The notes below the pieces were generated by a model, which searched no databases, had not been told where the DNA came from, and worked only from the letters and a program-made list of their open reading frames with translations. The position numbers and the translations under genes were made by a program. Below, in pieces: positions 1 to 10,720 of a stretch of 64,000 bases of DNA. Origin of the DNA: Adiantum capillus-veneris (taxonomy: Eukaryota; Streptophyta; Polypodiopsida; Polypodiales; Pteridaceae); assembly GCA_014529385.2 (NCBI GenBank), contig CM043953.1, positions 67,204,372 through 67,268,371 of the forward strand. Reading direction: 5' to 3'. Position 1 is the stretch's first letter, and the number at the start of each line of letters is the position of its first letter.

Positions 1-896
1 TTATACATTAACATGATTACATAGTGCACCCCGCGAGATGAAGCATTGAAAAAATGTAGAAGCATTTGTGATGGAAAATGGCATGACTTTGAAAGAAAAA
101 AAACCCCAAGAGGGGAAGAAGGTCGTTTTCAATTGATCCTCCAATGAAATTCCAATTTGAAATAAGACTGAGAAGCTATCACACACATTGTACTTCTCAT
201 GGCCAGCTACCTCATTTAGTATCTCATCTTGAAATGGAAGAGGTAAGTGATATCGCTTGATTGCTGCATTTTATAGTCAACACATACTTTCCACTTCCCA
301 TTCATTTTTGGAGTGACCAAAACTTGAGAGACCCACTCTACATTCTCCATGGGATAAATAAAACATGCTACTGTAAGCTTCCTCACCTCCTTGAGTAGAT
401 CTTGCTCCTTGATGACTCCTATCCTTTTTAACTTTTTTGACTTAGACATGGCCTCAAGCTATAACTCGATCTTGTGTTGAATAGCATCTAGTTCATGCAC
501 ATCTATGTAGTCCTTAACAAAAAGCATTTAGAACACATTTGAACTCTTCTCCTTCTTCTTCTATGAGTGTGGTTAACAACATACCTTCTAGCATTCCCTC
601 ATCTTGCACACCGTGGTTCAAATCCCTATGCACTTAGCTTTGCTATTGTTTTCCATTTTGACTTTTATTTCAAGTGTCTCATGGATAGGCATGCCTAGCC
701 ATTGCATGAAGCCTACTTTTATGATGTAAATTTATGAGCCCTAGGCCACTAGACCTTTCTTAATGAACTTTCCTTTGACATAACAATCTAGCATAGGTGC
801 AATGTCCTCATTCATTTTAACTTGATGCACATTATTTTTCACCTTTCTCCTAGTGCTAAGTGCCTTTTTTAAATCCCTCCTAGCTTGTTCACACAA
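1..896 (-). pseudogene. Tat-like Ty3/gypsy gag tail, protease start and RT remnant
   Basis: Read on the minus strand from 896 down to 1, the order is gag tail (RRDLKKALSTRRKVK), protease start (MNEDIAPMLDCYVKG), the N-terminal part of reverse transcriptase (GVIKEQDLLKEVRKL, NGKWKVCVDYK, 449-216) and the RT core (FQIGISLEDQLKTTF, 186-1). All match, in the same order, the intact pol at 12025-15999. The frame changes several times and about 480-740 is not open, so this is a dead copy of the same family. Gag tail and protease start are in one frame here, unlike the intact element. The copy is cut by the window edge and, at 896/897, by the LTR of element G. Its upstream gag is not found to the right of G. 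Confidence 0.85.
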
Positions 897-1806
897 TGTT
901 TGAGGACAGACCAAATGGGCACCCAACTGGTCGGACACGTAGCCCGACACCACATTTGTACTCTATTAGTTTTTTGAGCTAGTGTAGTGATACTCTGTGT
1001 AAATCCTAATTCCAGAGTAGCAGTCAATTCCCTCAGTTGTAATTCTGTCAATGACAATTGTAAAGGTACATGTGAGCCGGCCACTGGCCATTTAGAATGC
1101 CCTAGGTATAAAGGTCAATAACCTTAATGTGAAAAGAGGCTTATCTTTAGAGAAGAAGAAGAGAGCTCAAAAAACATACACGCAAGCTACGAAGAAGCTC
1201 CAACTTGTAATCATTGCAGATAATGAATGGGTAATTAGTTTTCAGTTTTGAAACTTGCATTGTGTTCCTCTCTCTTTGCTCTTTCTTTCAAGTGTAAAAG
1301 CATTGTCACTTTTGTTGAGGTTCACGACTACATGTTAGTGAGCCTTAATTGAAAATTTGAGTGCTTAAATCACTGTTTATAGTCGTTTTGACCATAGGAG
1401 AGTGTTCCTAGACCAGAGGGCGACCTATCTAAACTAATTAGTTGTAGTTTTTATGACCTTTTTCATGATGGATCGTGATTTTGTTACCTTGTCGTATTGT
1501 GAAAAAACTTGGTAGGATAGTGCCCCTATGTGTCTTAGACCTCCTCCTAAAGTTTCATTGCATTTCAAGTCTGTTTGAGTGCCAAAATGACGTGATGACC
1601 TAGAGCTGTGAGTAAGGACATAGGCAGATTTTCCTTATCATTGAGTATTGGTTTGCTTGTAGAGTTATTGTGTTTTCTTGTTAAGGTTCACTTCTTGAGA
1701 TTAATGATCTCAAAGAGTCTTTGTGCCCCGTTGGAGTCACTTCCCCGAGTATTGACATTATGTTAGTACCAAAAAGCTATGCTGCAGATGCTTGTTGTGG
1801 CGACCT
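897..1806 (+). repeat. 5' LTR of element G
   Basis: This stretch repeats at 24337-25232. Both copies start TGTTTGAGGACAGA and share long blocks such as GAGTATTGACATTATGTTAG. The copies have diverged noticeably, mostly by C/T and G/A exchanges, so the insertion is old. In the last 20 bases (about 1785-1806) every difference I see is a transition, so the exact 3' end is uncertain: 1786 (ending GCTGCA) or about 1806. It interrupts the minus-strand gag remnant to its left. No convincing target duplication or primer-binding site was seen. Confidence 0.75.
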
Positions 1807-2339
1807 GCTAACATGGGCTCCATTATCGGCGATATGATCCTAAGATGGCCGGTGAGTGACCTAGTGCATATTTAGAGCATTATTTTTTAAATGTTTACCT
1901 TCCATTCCATTCACACTTTAGGAGTGAAGCAGCTAGACACGGGGTTTAAAGCTTGATAGGGTCCAGAAGTCAAGGACTTGCTATATCTATTCTCGATAGG
2001 TAAGAGAGTTGTGAGTGAGATAGCCAAAAGCATTTCATTCTTTGATTTTCTATATGCTTTTAGAGTGTTGTTCTGTTTTTTGTTTTGACTTTATTTTGTA
2101 TCGTTTTGTTTGTCCTTGGGTTATGTACATCATTGGGATACTGCTCTCATCAAGTTTGCTTGAAAGAAAAACTCAAAAATCACATTAGAATTGATTGTTA
2201 GGGCAAAAACAACAAAAGAGACATTACAAACACAAAGTTTGGGATTCAATTTTCTAGGATCCAAATTCAAAAAGGGGTGAGATTTGGCTTCTACAGGGCA
2301 TCGAGAACCTGTAGAACAAAATTCATGAAAAAATGCTAC
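1807..2339. other. Element G leader, no gene seen
   Basis: This is sequence between the left LTR of G and the 280-bp tandem repeats. I see no coding signal above chance in it. Confidence 0.5.
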
Positions 2340-3060
2340 CAAACATGGATCGTGATCCATGTACCTATTTGAAATTTGAGGATATTTGACAAGTGTATCC
2401 CTGATAACAAGTGGAACAACTTTGCCAAAAGGCACCATGTCAAAAAATTGAAAAAAGTTGGTCAAAATAGCCAAATACAGAAACTAGTCAAAATCAATAA
2501 GGGCGAACAAAAAAATTCAGAGGAAAAAGTTGTCCAAATTCAAAAAGATTTGGGGAAGAGTATCACCATAACATGGACTACAAGTATCACCAAGTTTCAT
2601 GTCAAAATGAAGTCAAACATGGATCACGATCCATGTACCTCATGAAAAAAATTTGAAAACTTTTTGGCTGAGATTTCAGCAATAGCTAGCTGATACCATT
2701 TGGAACAACTTTCCCTAAAGAACCATATGCTAAAAAGTTGTAAAAAGTGGTCAAAAGAGCCAAAATAGAACATTGTCAAAACTATCACATGAGACTGTAG
2801 AAGTCAGTTTTGATTGGGCAAAAGTGATTCAAATTGAGAAATTTGTTTGGAGCAGGCTAGAAACATCATAAGCTATCAACACACCAAAATTTCAGATCCA
2901 AAAGTGGTGGAACATGGATCACGATCCATGTACCCCTGAGAATTTTTTAGACAAAAAATTTTCTAGGCTGTAGCAGAGACCATTGTGAACAAAAGTCCCC
3001 AAAAAACTTTTGTCAAAAAAGTGCAAAAAGTGGGTGAAAAGAGCCATGGTATTTGAAACA
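2340..3060 (+). repeat. Three diverged ~280-bp tandem repeats with a 20-bp palindrome
   Basis: A near-perfect inverted repeat, ACATGGATCRYGATCCATGT, followed by ACC, occurs near 2343, 2619 and 2910, so the spacing is about 275-290 bp. The following sequence is also shared between copies: an A-rich stretch, then GTGGAACAACTTTGCC-like and GTCAAAAAA-like blocks, then GGTCAAAAKAGCCA. The arms are 9 bases with a 2-base centre; the first copy has GT in the centre and the others AC. The array lies between the LTR and the protease remnant of G. Confidence 0.75.
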
Positions 3061-3122
3061 AAGACCAAGAAGAGCCAGAAGTTGAGGCACTTTTAGATAC
3101 GGGGAAGTAGCCAATACCACAA

Positions 3123-4200
3123 ATGGGGTGGGGGCTCACAAGTAGTGATTCCTGTTCTAGAGGTAGAAGACGCGTGGCCACATTCATTATGGGAATCAAT
3201 CAGAAACCAAAAGATGGTAGTGCCACTTTAAAGTCAGCACCTATCCATGAAATAAACATGGACCACAAATTCTTCCCAAGGGATATAAGATCTCTATATG
3301 GGGATGTTCGGTCTGTCGCATCTGAAGAGAGTAAACCACGCTCTCTACAGACTTTGCCATCTTTCATAGGAGAACTCGAAATAGAACCGGAGGTTGAAAT
3401 GGTACCATCTCAGTGGAAATCCACACCAAAAATAATTATTACCAAGAGCTTGCATGAATTGATGTCTTCTCCTATACAATGCACACTTTATCACTCAAAC
3501 CTACTAAAAATTGGACCGCATCTATGGGGCTAAGTGGGAAAACACCTGGAAAAGATGGGGTTGAAAATCCCTTCACATGACCAAGTTACGGATAAAAACA
3601 TGGATGACACCTTGCCTAAGAATCCACAAACAAAGTCAGTACCAGTAAATAAGGTGGGTGACTACTGTGAAGGCGAAGAAGGAAAACAACACCTTATTGC
3701 TTGAGTACAAAGGAGTAAATATGGTTGCTATATTAGATAGTGGGGTAGGAATTGCCATTGCAACCAAAGAAATATGAAAAAAATACAAAAAGCCTTCTCT
3801 TGCAAAAACTCGAATGAAACTGCAACTAGCAGATGGATACATTGAGAGACCAATAGGAATATTAGAACAAATCATTGTATCCTCGTGTGGCATAGAGTAT
3901 GAGCATACCTTGCCATAATGAATTTTGACAAGAGCAAAAACTTTGATATCATATTGGGTAGACCATTCATGCATTAGCTCAAAATGGTACAAGAATGAGG
4001 CTATGACTATATCTACTTAAGACACAAGAAAATTACTACAACAATTAGTGTCAAACATCATAATTATAGAGATGTAGAATGAACCCTGGTGGAACAATTA
4101 AACTTTACAACCGATTTGGAAACCAAAGCACATATTTGGATGTACGGAGCTCCTAAGGGTGGAAGTCTTAGGAAGGAAGATTGCATCCTAGAGCTTTCAG
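3123..4200 (+). pseudogene. Element G gag-tail and aspartic protease remnant
   Basis: An open stretch (3123-3533, 136 codons) of unrecognised sequence is followed by a retropepsin-like region. ATG at 3721 begins MVAILDSGVG, which carries the protease D-S-G triad. Further on come the family-typical MKLQLADGYIERPIG and, after a frameshift near 3915, FDIILGRPFMH, the usual C-terminal protease motif. A downstream YDYIYLRHKK segment fits the spacer seen after gypsy proteases. Stops and frameshifts make it non-functional. No reverse transcriptase follows; the sequence is cut at 4201 by repeat H1. It is on the same strand as the G LTRs. Confidence 0.7.
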
Positions 4201-4201
4201 T

Positions 4202-5175
4202 TGTAAGGACCCCATCCTAAAAGATCGGGACGACTTGGAAGATAGCCTTCTTTATTCTCTAAATCCGTTGACGACACCCTACTCCGATAATGAGAAGCAA
4301 GGATACGAGCAACGAAAGAGAAGAATACTTCCACCTATTGTGTTCGTAGTTGCAAGACCCTACGCCACAAGCCAGGTCGATGAGGTTAAAGGTTCTATGG
4401 ACTCTAGATCCTACATTATAAGAGAATAAATCCCTTTCACATATTAAGAATCCAAAAACAGAGCCTTTTTTCCCGCGTTTAAGAGGCACGGCTGCCATCC
4501 TTAAATCCAAAATATGACATGAGATAAATCTCTAACTAAGAAAGACAAAGTGAAAAGTACTCGACTAATCGATTCCACCCATCCTTGACCGGCAACCTAA
4601 GCCATTCCCCACTTTTCACACCACACTCACCCTTTTTACCACATTGTTTAACATATACAAACAGAGTTCCTTAATTAGTTCCAAACACAGGTTCTTTTAT
4701 ACTGCCCTTTAACAATACCAAAACAATTCAAACAAGGTCTAATGTAACAACCCTATTATTCAACAAAAATAACTTTTTCAATTTCTCATGAGTTTGCCGC
4801 TACCCGCGGACTTCCTCTGTCTAACCAACAGAGCCTTTACAAAGGATTTATTCGCTCACTGCAAATTGCGCAGACTTCCCATCTCGTTAACTGCAAGGCA
4901 TCCCTCTACCCGCGAGGAACAAAAGAGAGCCGATAACCTGAGCTTATTCTCCGCTACCCGTAGGATCATCTCACTACCCGTGAGGAACAAAATATATTCT
5001 TTGAATAATTCTTCTCATTAAATGATTCATCAAACATGATCAACCAATTCATCATATCCATCAAAAACCACTTATCAATCGATAACAATTAATTAAACAA
5101 TAACAGCCCAACAATAGTGACAATTTATCAAACAGTTCTTTCACTAATCTATGAAAATATATGCTTGTTTCATGT
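4202..5175 (-). repeat. LTR-like repeat H1
   Basis: This matches 20430-21395 along its full length. Shared blocks include AGATAGCCTTCTTTAT, GACGACTTGGAAG and CTACCCG-rich segments. It starts TGTAAGG on the plus strand and ends near GTTTCA. Orientation is taken from H2, where a primer-site-like sequence lies left of the repeat, so the element reads on the minus strand. H1 cuts off the G protease remnant. Whether H1 and H2 are the two LTRs of one element or separate copies is not settled: no matching target duplication was found (TCAGT lies left of H1, no equivalent right of H2). Confidence 0.65.
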
Positions 5176-5295
5176 GATTGAACAATCACGTTTCCGGTCG
5201 GTTTAAAGTAAGGTCTAAGTACATCTTACCAGCCAACTATGCATAACTATAAATTTGTCTTACCGGATTTGGAGCGCGTGTGGCTAGGTCTTGTG
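5176..5295. other. Spacer right of H1
   Basis: On the minus strand a GGTAAGAC splice-donor-like site lies just after the 47-codon ORF (near 5260). Nothing else is recognised. Confidence 0.3.
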
Positions 5296-5439
5296 CTAGA
5301 GGTTAGACGGCTTCGACTCTTCTTCGGTTGATGCTTCCGCATGAGATACATTTGGAGTTGACACCTTTTTTCCCACCTTCCTTGGTGGTGCAACGGCATG
5401 GGCGTCCTTAGAACTTCGCGTTACATGCTTCGGAGCCAT
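5296..5439 (-). CDS. Hypothetical 47-aa ORF behind a TATA box
   Basis: ATG at 5439 begins MAPKHVTRSSKDAH, and the ORF ends at a stop at 5296. The protein is rich in Lys, Ser, Thr and Pro, with no recognised domain. It may be a first exon: a GGTAAGAC donor-like site lies about 30 bases past the stop. A TATATAAA box sits 213 bases upstream (5652-5659), followed by a CT-rich untranslated stretch, which looks like the promoter and leader of an LTR transcript. It could equally be a chance ORF in an LTR. Confidence 0.3.
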   Translation of the reverse strand: MAPKHVTRSSKDAHAVAPPRKVGKKVSTPNVSHAEASTEEESKPSNL

Positions 5440-5651
5440 AGCTTTGGAATGGAGAAAAGAAAAGCACGTTCTTGCAGAGAGAGAGAAAGAGAGTGTGTGT
5501 GTGTTCACAAATCGGGTGACGGCACGTTGACGATTGGATATGGAGATGGCTTGAAGGTGAGAGGTTAAGGGAGAGAGGCTTCCTCAAGCGTGTCGTTGCG
5601 AGAGAGATTCCGCTTCCGTAGATGTGTGTGTTCAAAGTGAGAGAAGTGTCC

Positions 5652-5659
5652 TTTATATA
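5652..5659 (-). promoter_or_regulatory. TATA box (TATATAAA) on the minus strand
   Basis: TATATAAAGG on the minus strand is followed within 150 bases by CT-rich sequence and then the 47-codon ORF. The arrangement resembles an LTR core promoter, but the host element is not identified. Confidence 0.4.
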
Positions 5660-5923
5660 GGTCCTAGGGGGGTGCTAAGAATACTGAGAGGTTCAAGAAT
5701 AGGAGAAGAAAAAAGCTCGCGCTGTCGAGAAATTTGCGGTCTTGCCGGGAAAGCACCGGGCTTATGGCTATGAGAGTTTGTGAGAGAACTCAACAAAAAC
5801 TATATGAAGGAGTTAAACCATAGATGCCATGAAGACTAAGGTTTGGAAAGAAGGGTAATCAAAGAAGACCCACTCTTTCTCTTTTGCACTCACACACACA
5901 AAGAAAGAACGCAAAAGAGAATG

Positions 5924-6136
5924 TCAAAACAACACAAAGATGAAAACATCAAGGCTATGGTCATATCGTATCATGGGTAGTATAAAAGGGTTAATAGATG
6001 AGTTAATGGCATTCAATCTTGGCTGACCAAATAGGCTACGAATTGTTCTTTGGAATTGTAGCTTTGTGCTTATCATAATATATATATTTTGTCTAGTGAT
6101 TGGGATTAATTGTGTATACAAATCCTCTTGGTTCAT
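5924..6136 (-). CDS. Isolated intact copy of the retrotransposon leader small ORF (70 aa)
   Basis: This open frame runs from ATG at 6136 to the stop at 5924. It is homologous to the first leader ORF of element A (10183-10395): both read MN-x-E-x-LY-x(3)-IPI near the start and STKLQFQR in the middle. The C-terminus, FILPMIRYDHSLDVFIFVLF, pairs with FILPLIRYDLSLDVYIFVLF in A. The C-terminus is hydrophobic and aromatic; no domain is recognised. No gag lies directly downstream, so the copy is separated from its parent element. The minus-strand remnant at 1-896 could be that parent, but this is not shown. Confidence 0.6.
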   Translation of the reverse strand: MNQEDLYTQLIPITRQNIYIMISTKLQFQRTIRSLFGQPRLNAINSSINPFILPMIRYDHSLDVFIFVLF

Positions 6137-7432
6137 AGCAAGATAACTACGCTTACATCAAAAGAAAAGTTATAGTCTATGAGAGGTAGTATGATAGGAT
6201 CCGGTGATAGAAGTATTTCATTAAGACTTTCTGGGACAAAGAGAAACACTATACGTTGTTGAAAGTGTATTTTATGGCTAATCCATACGTTAATTCTAAT
6301 AGATTGTATAGAGTGAAAGCGATAGAAATTATCATCATGTGGGTTATTAATCTAGGATAGTATGTGAGAAATGTAGATATGAGAGAAGAGAAGAGAAGAG
6401 AAGAGAAGAGAAGAGAGTTTCCCTCCCAAGCCCTATTCTTGCCCGTAGGCAATAAGGATACTGTAGGGAGAGATGTACCTGTAGCAAGGAGAACCTAAAA
6501 TTTGTAGAGAGGATGAATTACTAAGAGTGGGAGAGATAGATTTGTTTAAAGAGATGAGATTAGATATATATATATGTTGAATTAGAGATGAAAAAGAAAA
6601 CAACAAGAAATCAAGAAAACATCAACGTAGAACACATCTTACTTGACAAACCCTTCGACACCATTATTGATGGAGAGAGAAGAAGAGGGGAGAACTCCAC
6701 TTTGATTGATACGCCAAGTGCAAGACCTTCTTTGATTAGAGTTGATCTTCGAAGGATAGCATACAAGAATGGCTAGTCTTCCTCTAGGAGAAAGTGTAGG
6801 CTTGGGCTTATGTTAATGGCTAAGTACAATTAGGCATTACTACTCACTCCCTCAAGAATTCCTCTCATCAATGGATTGAATGCTTGAGTTCCATTTTCAA
6901 GGAAGAAGAGGTCCCCTTTTATAGGTGAAGGGAACCCCCAAGGGTTTACACAAGAAGAGAGGAGCCAGTGTGAATAGAAATTGGAAAAGTTAGAAATGAG
7001 CTATCCCTGCATGATATGGGCAGACTGGGGTCCAGTACTTTGATCATATCTCCTCAACCGTGGCTCCAAAATAAAAAGTAAAAATATGGACAGAAACTTC
7101 AGCTCATTAGCTACGATTTTCATTTTAAAAGAATTTTCCAAATCGGATTGGAACCTTGTGTAAAAAATTCATCAAAATAGGGTCCATTTCTGGCAGCAAA
7201 AGTCTTCCCGTGGTCCCCATAGCCTAGACTTTCATTTAATTCCAAAGGACACCTCATGCCATATGAAAGCATGACATTGCTCCTTGACAAAGCTTTGTAA
7301 TCATGCTTGCAATAATGCATTAAAATAAGTGTATCTTTGAAATCATGCCACCTAGTGTCCCACTAGGATTTGATTCCCTCCTAGTAGCTATTTAAAAAGA
7401 AATATAAGAAAGGTATAAAAAATACATAGAAT
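6137..7432. other. No gene seen; includes (AAGAG)n at 6383-6417
   Basis: The stretch holds about seven tandem AAGAG units (6383-6417) and a 66-codon minus-strand frame (7120-7320) that I do not recognise and would not call a gene. The right edge is the ATAT target duplication of element A. If H is one element, this is the continuation of the LTR-like sequence at 18364-19066. Confidence 0.4.
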
Positions 7433-7436
7433 ATAT

Positions 7437-9815
7437 TGATAGCCGTTTTTTCGGCTCTTTGTAATTGCCACAGTGAGTTACCTCACCCTACCAAAATCAC
7501 CCAAACACTGTGGCTATCCCTACCATTTCACTGTACATTGGCGTGCGTGAGTCACGGGACTTTTCCCATATCTTCTTAAAAAACCCTCAATTAACTAGTC
7601 ATTGGGCTAGTTGAGCCAAAAAAATAAAAAAAAATAAAAAATATAAGTATATTATGGCCCATGCGTATGTAAATATTTCTTTGTATATAGGGCCTAAATA
7701 AAAGTTTTTCCATAATTATTTTGCTATTTATTTAAATATTTCTACCTAGGTGTGTGTTATTTATGCTCTGTACATTGCCTCACCATTACCACAATTTTTT
7801 CTTACCATTTTTCATACTCTTTATTCCATATAGAAATATTTTCATGTAAGCTTCTCTTATATTTGGTGTAACTCCACCCCAACAAAAATCCAAAAAAACT
7901 AGTTTTATTTATGTGTATATTTTTTCACTATTGTGATTTTTCCCTTCCTACATCTATTTTGTTTTTTTTTCTAAAAAAATAGAACACCAAAAATATTTAT
8001 CTTTTTATGGTAGCCTCATAATGAGAGATTTCTTTTGACCCCTTTATATTTTTTCCACTTATATTATTTATATTTGACATGTACATATTTTTTAGACCCC
8101 TCAATATTTGATTTTCTTAGTTGTACTATTCACTTATATCATAATGTCAACAATATCTTCAATTATAGACCTACCAAATAAGGTCAAGGGTAGGTGGCAT
8201 GCATACATGCACTATGGAGGGCTCACTCTTGGAGGTATTCAAAAGAATCATCCAAAGAAGGACCCCACAATGACCTTGTGCAGTGGAAAAAAACGGTCGG
8301 TTTTGCTGAATTTTTAAAGTTCACTTGCTCTCCGAATTTGAAAAGGTGATACAAAAAAACGTTGTAGCTCGTGGGCTGAACTTTTGCCTCAAATTTTTTC
8401 ATATTTTTTTGAGCTACGAGCTATGAGCTATGATTTTATTAGTGGACCCCAGTTTTCCCATGCTATGCAGCCACACTCTCTCTTCCACTTTATCATTTTC
8501 CTCTTTCACACACACTTCTCCACTCATCATCCCCACCTCTCTCACCACTCCTCTCTACACCCTACTCACCTTCTCCTCAACCTTGAAGAATAAGAGAAAC
8601 CATGGTGAACTCATACCTCCCACACACAATTCCATTCCAAAATTGACCACCTATTCTCATTTTTCCTCCTCCAATTTACCCATATCTACCAAAAAAACCA
8701 CAAAATTCAGCCTCTTCTCTTAAAAGACAGCATCATGGTGGTTGAGTACTCAGCTTCAATTACCTTGTCTCTCAAGGAAGGTCAAGAGTGGAGAAAAAAT
8801 GTACCGTCAAAGCTAGTGGACCGTCAACAAGCGTCAAAAATTGGCCCTACTCAAGACACTTGGAGCATCAACCTTGTAAGAAATCCACCTTTTCTTACCT
8901 CTTAAGAGTTTTTATTCCTTATTTGTATCCTACATGGATACTCCCATTGTAAATATCCAATTCCATTTGTAAATTAATACTAACTCTACTAACACTAACC
9001 CACTATGAAAAGTCCTATCACCTCCATTTCTCTCCTCTCTCTTTCCCCACCAACTTCTTGATAATTCCAAGCAAAAGAAATTAGATAAATTGCGGAAAAT
9101 CTAACCCAACCATGGTTAGAGGAGTAACCTTAGCCTTCAAAATTGCTATAAAAGGAGGGTGTGGCTAGCACAAAAGGGGGAGCCATAAGCAAGAGCACTA
9201 TGCTATAGCTTGAGAAGCTAAGCTCAACCTCTCTAGAAGGAGCTCTTGAGTGGAAGCTCATTGTCTTATGCATGTGCATGTGTTGTAATAGGGGATTAGC
9301 AAGGGAACTCTATGCCATTTGTAAGAGAGAGAGTGTTCATTCAATTGAGAGTAGGAAATCTATCATTTCTCCTACTAGTGTAAGCCCAACATTTGCTGAA
9401 TCAAGGAGGGTGGATTTGGACTAAGCTTGGATACTTTGTTTCCCTTCCAACGTGAAGTAATGGACAACAATGATGCGTAAGTGTCTTGGTGTTTTTTGTT
9501 AAGTTCTTGATAGCTTGTCTCTGGTGTTGTCATCAATCTAGCCATAAATCCCACATACTGTAAGAGGGCGAGAGGGTGGAGAGGACTCCCCTGGCCTTAA
9601 GACAGTGATTGGGGTGGTTTTTTCTTGTGATGCGTTGTGGTGAAATTTACGCAAGCTATGTTGAACAAATACTAATCTCACTTTGATTTGTCATGACAGA
9701 TTTGTAAGAAGGTATTAATGCAACAAGCACCCTCTCTCCCTTTTTCTCTCTTTCTTACATATATATATTTATGTTTGCTTGATCATTAACGATACACTTC
9801 AAAGAAGCCCGAGAA

Positions 9816-9846
<31 letters not shown>

Positions 9847-10106
9847 ATGTTTTAGTGTGTGAGTATTCCATTGGTGTTAGGGTTAGTGTAAATTCCTTGC
9901 TTGTTTGTGGGTTGCTCTAACGATTCTCCTCTTTTGCGTCCTAGTTCGCTCTTAAACTAGGTGGTGCCCCTTGTGTAGTTGGGATTTGGTTGGGGGTTTG
10001 TTGTTTTGGTTTGTGTTGTGTTGTGCCCCAGCCCCATTGAGCAGCACAGGAGCCTTGAAGGGTGTCTAGAGGTTGCTCTTCTTGTTGCCCGCCCCGGACC
10101 GCCTCA
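7437..10106 (+). repeat. 5' LTR of element A (2670 bp)
   Basis: It starts TGATAGCCGTTTTTTCGGCT and ends CCGGACCGCCTCA. It contains a TATA box at 9147-9153 and a (CT)n run near 9820-9846, and ends just before the primer site. Compared with the 3' LTR it has an extra block of about 345 bases (8466-8810). Open frames inside it, for example 8108-8317 and 8430-8723, recur only because the LTR is duplicated and look non-coding. Confidence 0.92.
9147..9153 (+). promoter_or_regulatory. TATA box of element A LTR
   Basis: TATAAAA in the context GCTATAAAAGGAGGG is conserved in the 3' LTR at 17388-17394. By the usual spacing, transcription (start of R) would begin near 9175-9185. Confidence 0.65.
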
Positions 10107-10109
10107 AAT

Positions 10110-10127
10110 TGGTGCCCCCACGGAGGA
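10110..10127 (+). other. Primer-binding site of element A
   Basis: TGGTGCCCCCACGGAGGA lies 3 bases after the LTR end. The identical 18 bases occur after the LTR of element B (40007-40024). It starts TGG, as expected for the complement of a tRNA CCA end. I could not assign the tRNA. Confidence 0.7.
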
Positions 10128-10182
10128 ACGGATTGTGTATTTTTTGTGTAGAATCAACCTTTAGCATAGTCAAGTAGTTTGA

Positions 10183-10395
10183 ATGAATCACGAAAATTTG
10201 TATGATCCCTTCATTCCCATTGCAAGGTAAAAGGTACACATAATTGTTAGTACTAAGTTGCAATTTCAACGTGTCATTCGTAGAATTTTAGGTTCTCTTA
10301 GGTTGGCCGAGATAAACGCTTCAGTAAATCCTTTTATTTTGCCTCTCATTAGGTACGACCTTAGTTTGGACGTCTATATTTTTGTTTTGTTTTAA
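10183..10395 (+). pseudogene. Leader small ORF 1 of element A, one in-frame stop
   Basis: ATG at 10183 begins MNHENLYDPFIPIAR, then TAA at 10228-10230, after which the frame stays open to TAA at 10393 and ends FILPLIRYDLSLDVYIFVLF. It is homologous to the intact copy at 5924-6136 and to the partial copy at 55267-55428. It is also homologous to its own downstream neighbour (10417-10635), which lies in the same frame 21 bases later, so the two look like a tandem duplication. The role is unknown. Position between primer site and gag recalls the extra ORF upstream of gag known in Ogre-type Tat elements, but I see no proof of homology. Confidence 0.6.
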
Positions 10396-10416
10396 GCATT
10401 AGGTCATGCATAGACC

Positions 10417-10635
10417 ATGGATAATGGCCCAGGAATAGAGGTTTTCCCCTTCCATTTCACTCCACACATTAGAATAAACATTGCAATTAGTAGGAAAATC
10501 CATTTTCAACAACGTATGGTGTTCATGTTTGGTGCCCAAAGAGTAGGAGAAATTCTCCCATCACCAAACTCTGTCATCCTACCTCTTATTGATTATCATA
10601 GGTCGTTTGATGTGAATATCTTTATTTTGTTGTAG
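10417..10635 (+). CDS. Leader small ORF 2 of element A (72 aa)
   Basis: This intact frame starts MDNGPGIEVFPFHF and ends VILPLIDYHRSFDVNIFILL. The ending aligns with ORF 1, with the isolated copy at 5924-6136 and with the element B copy (FVLPLVQGNVPFEVLIYVLV). The pattern [FV][IV]LP[LM][IV]-x(4)-[SP][FL][DE]V-x-I-[FY]-[VI]-L directly before the stop is kept in all four, although the rest has diverged. There is no signal peptide or known domain; the tail is strongly hydrophobic. It ends 85 bases before gag, in another frame. It would be translated first from the full-length RNA unless bypassed. Confidence 0.6.
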   Translation: MDNGPGIEVFPFHFTPHIRINIAISRKIHFQQRMVFMFGAQRVGEILPSPNSVILPLIDYHRSFDVNIFILL

Positions 10636-10720
10636 AATAGATTGCAAGCTAGAAAACATTATTGTGTAAATATTTTTAAGAAAGAAAAACAAAAACGGGT
10701 GTCACTTTGAAATCAATTCA

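Noticed and set aside
2130-2474. 114-codon minus-strand frame in the leader of G
   Set aside because: It overlaps the tandem repeats, is antisense to the element and has no motif.
8108-8723. Three open frames of 69-97 codons in the 5' LTR of A, one repeated at 16699-16908
   Set aside because: They recur only because the LTR is duplicated; composition is LTR-like, the 3' LTR deletion destroys two of them, and no motif is present.
10110-10127. Assignment of the A/B primer site to chloroplast-type tRNA-Glu (acceptor GCCCCCA)
   Set aside because: The seven acceptor bases agree, but the next bases (CGGAG) do not fit the T-stem, so the tRNA was left unassigned.
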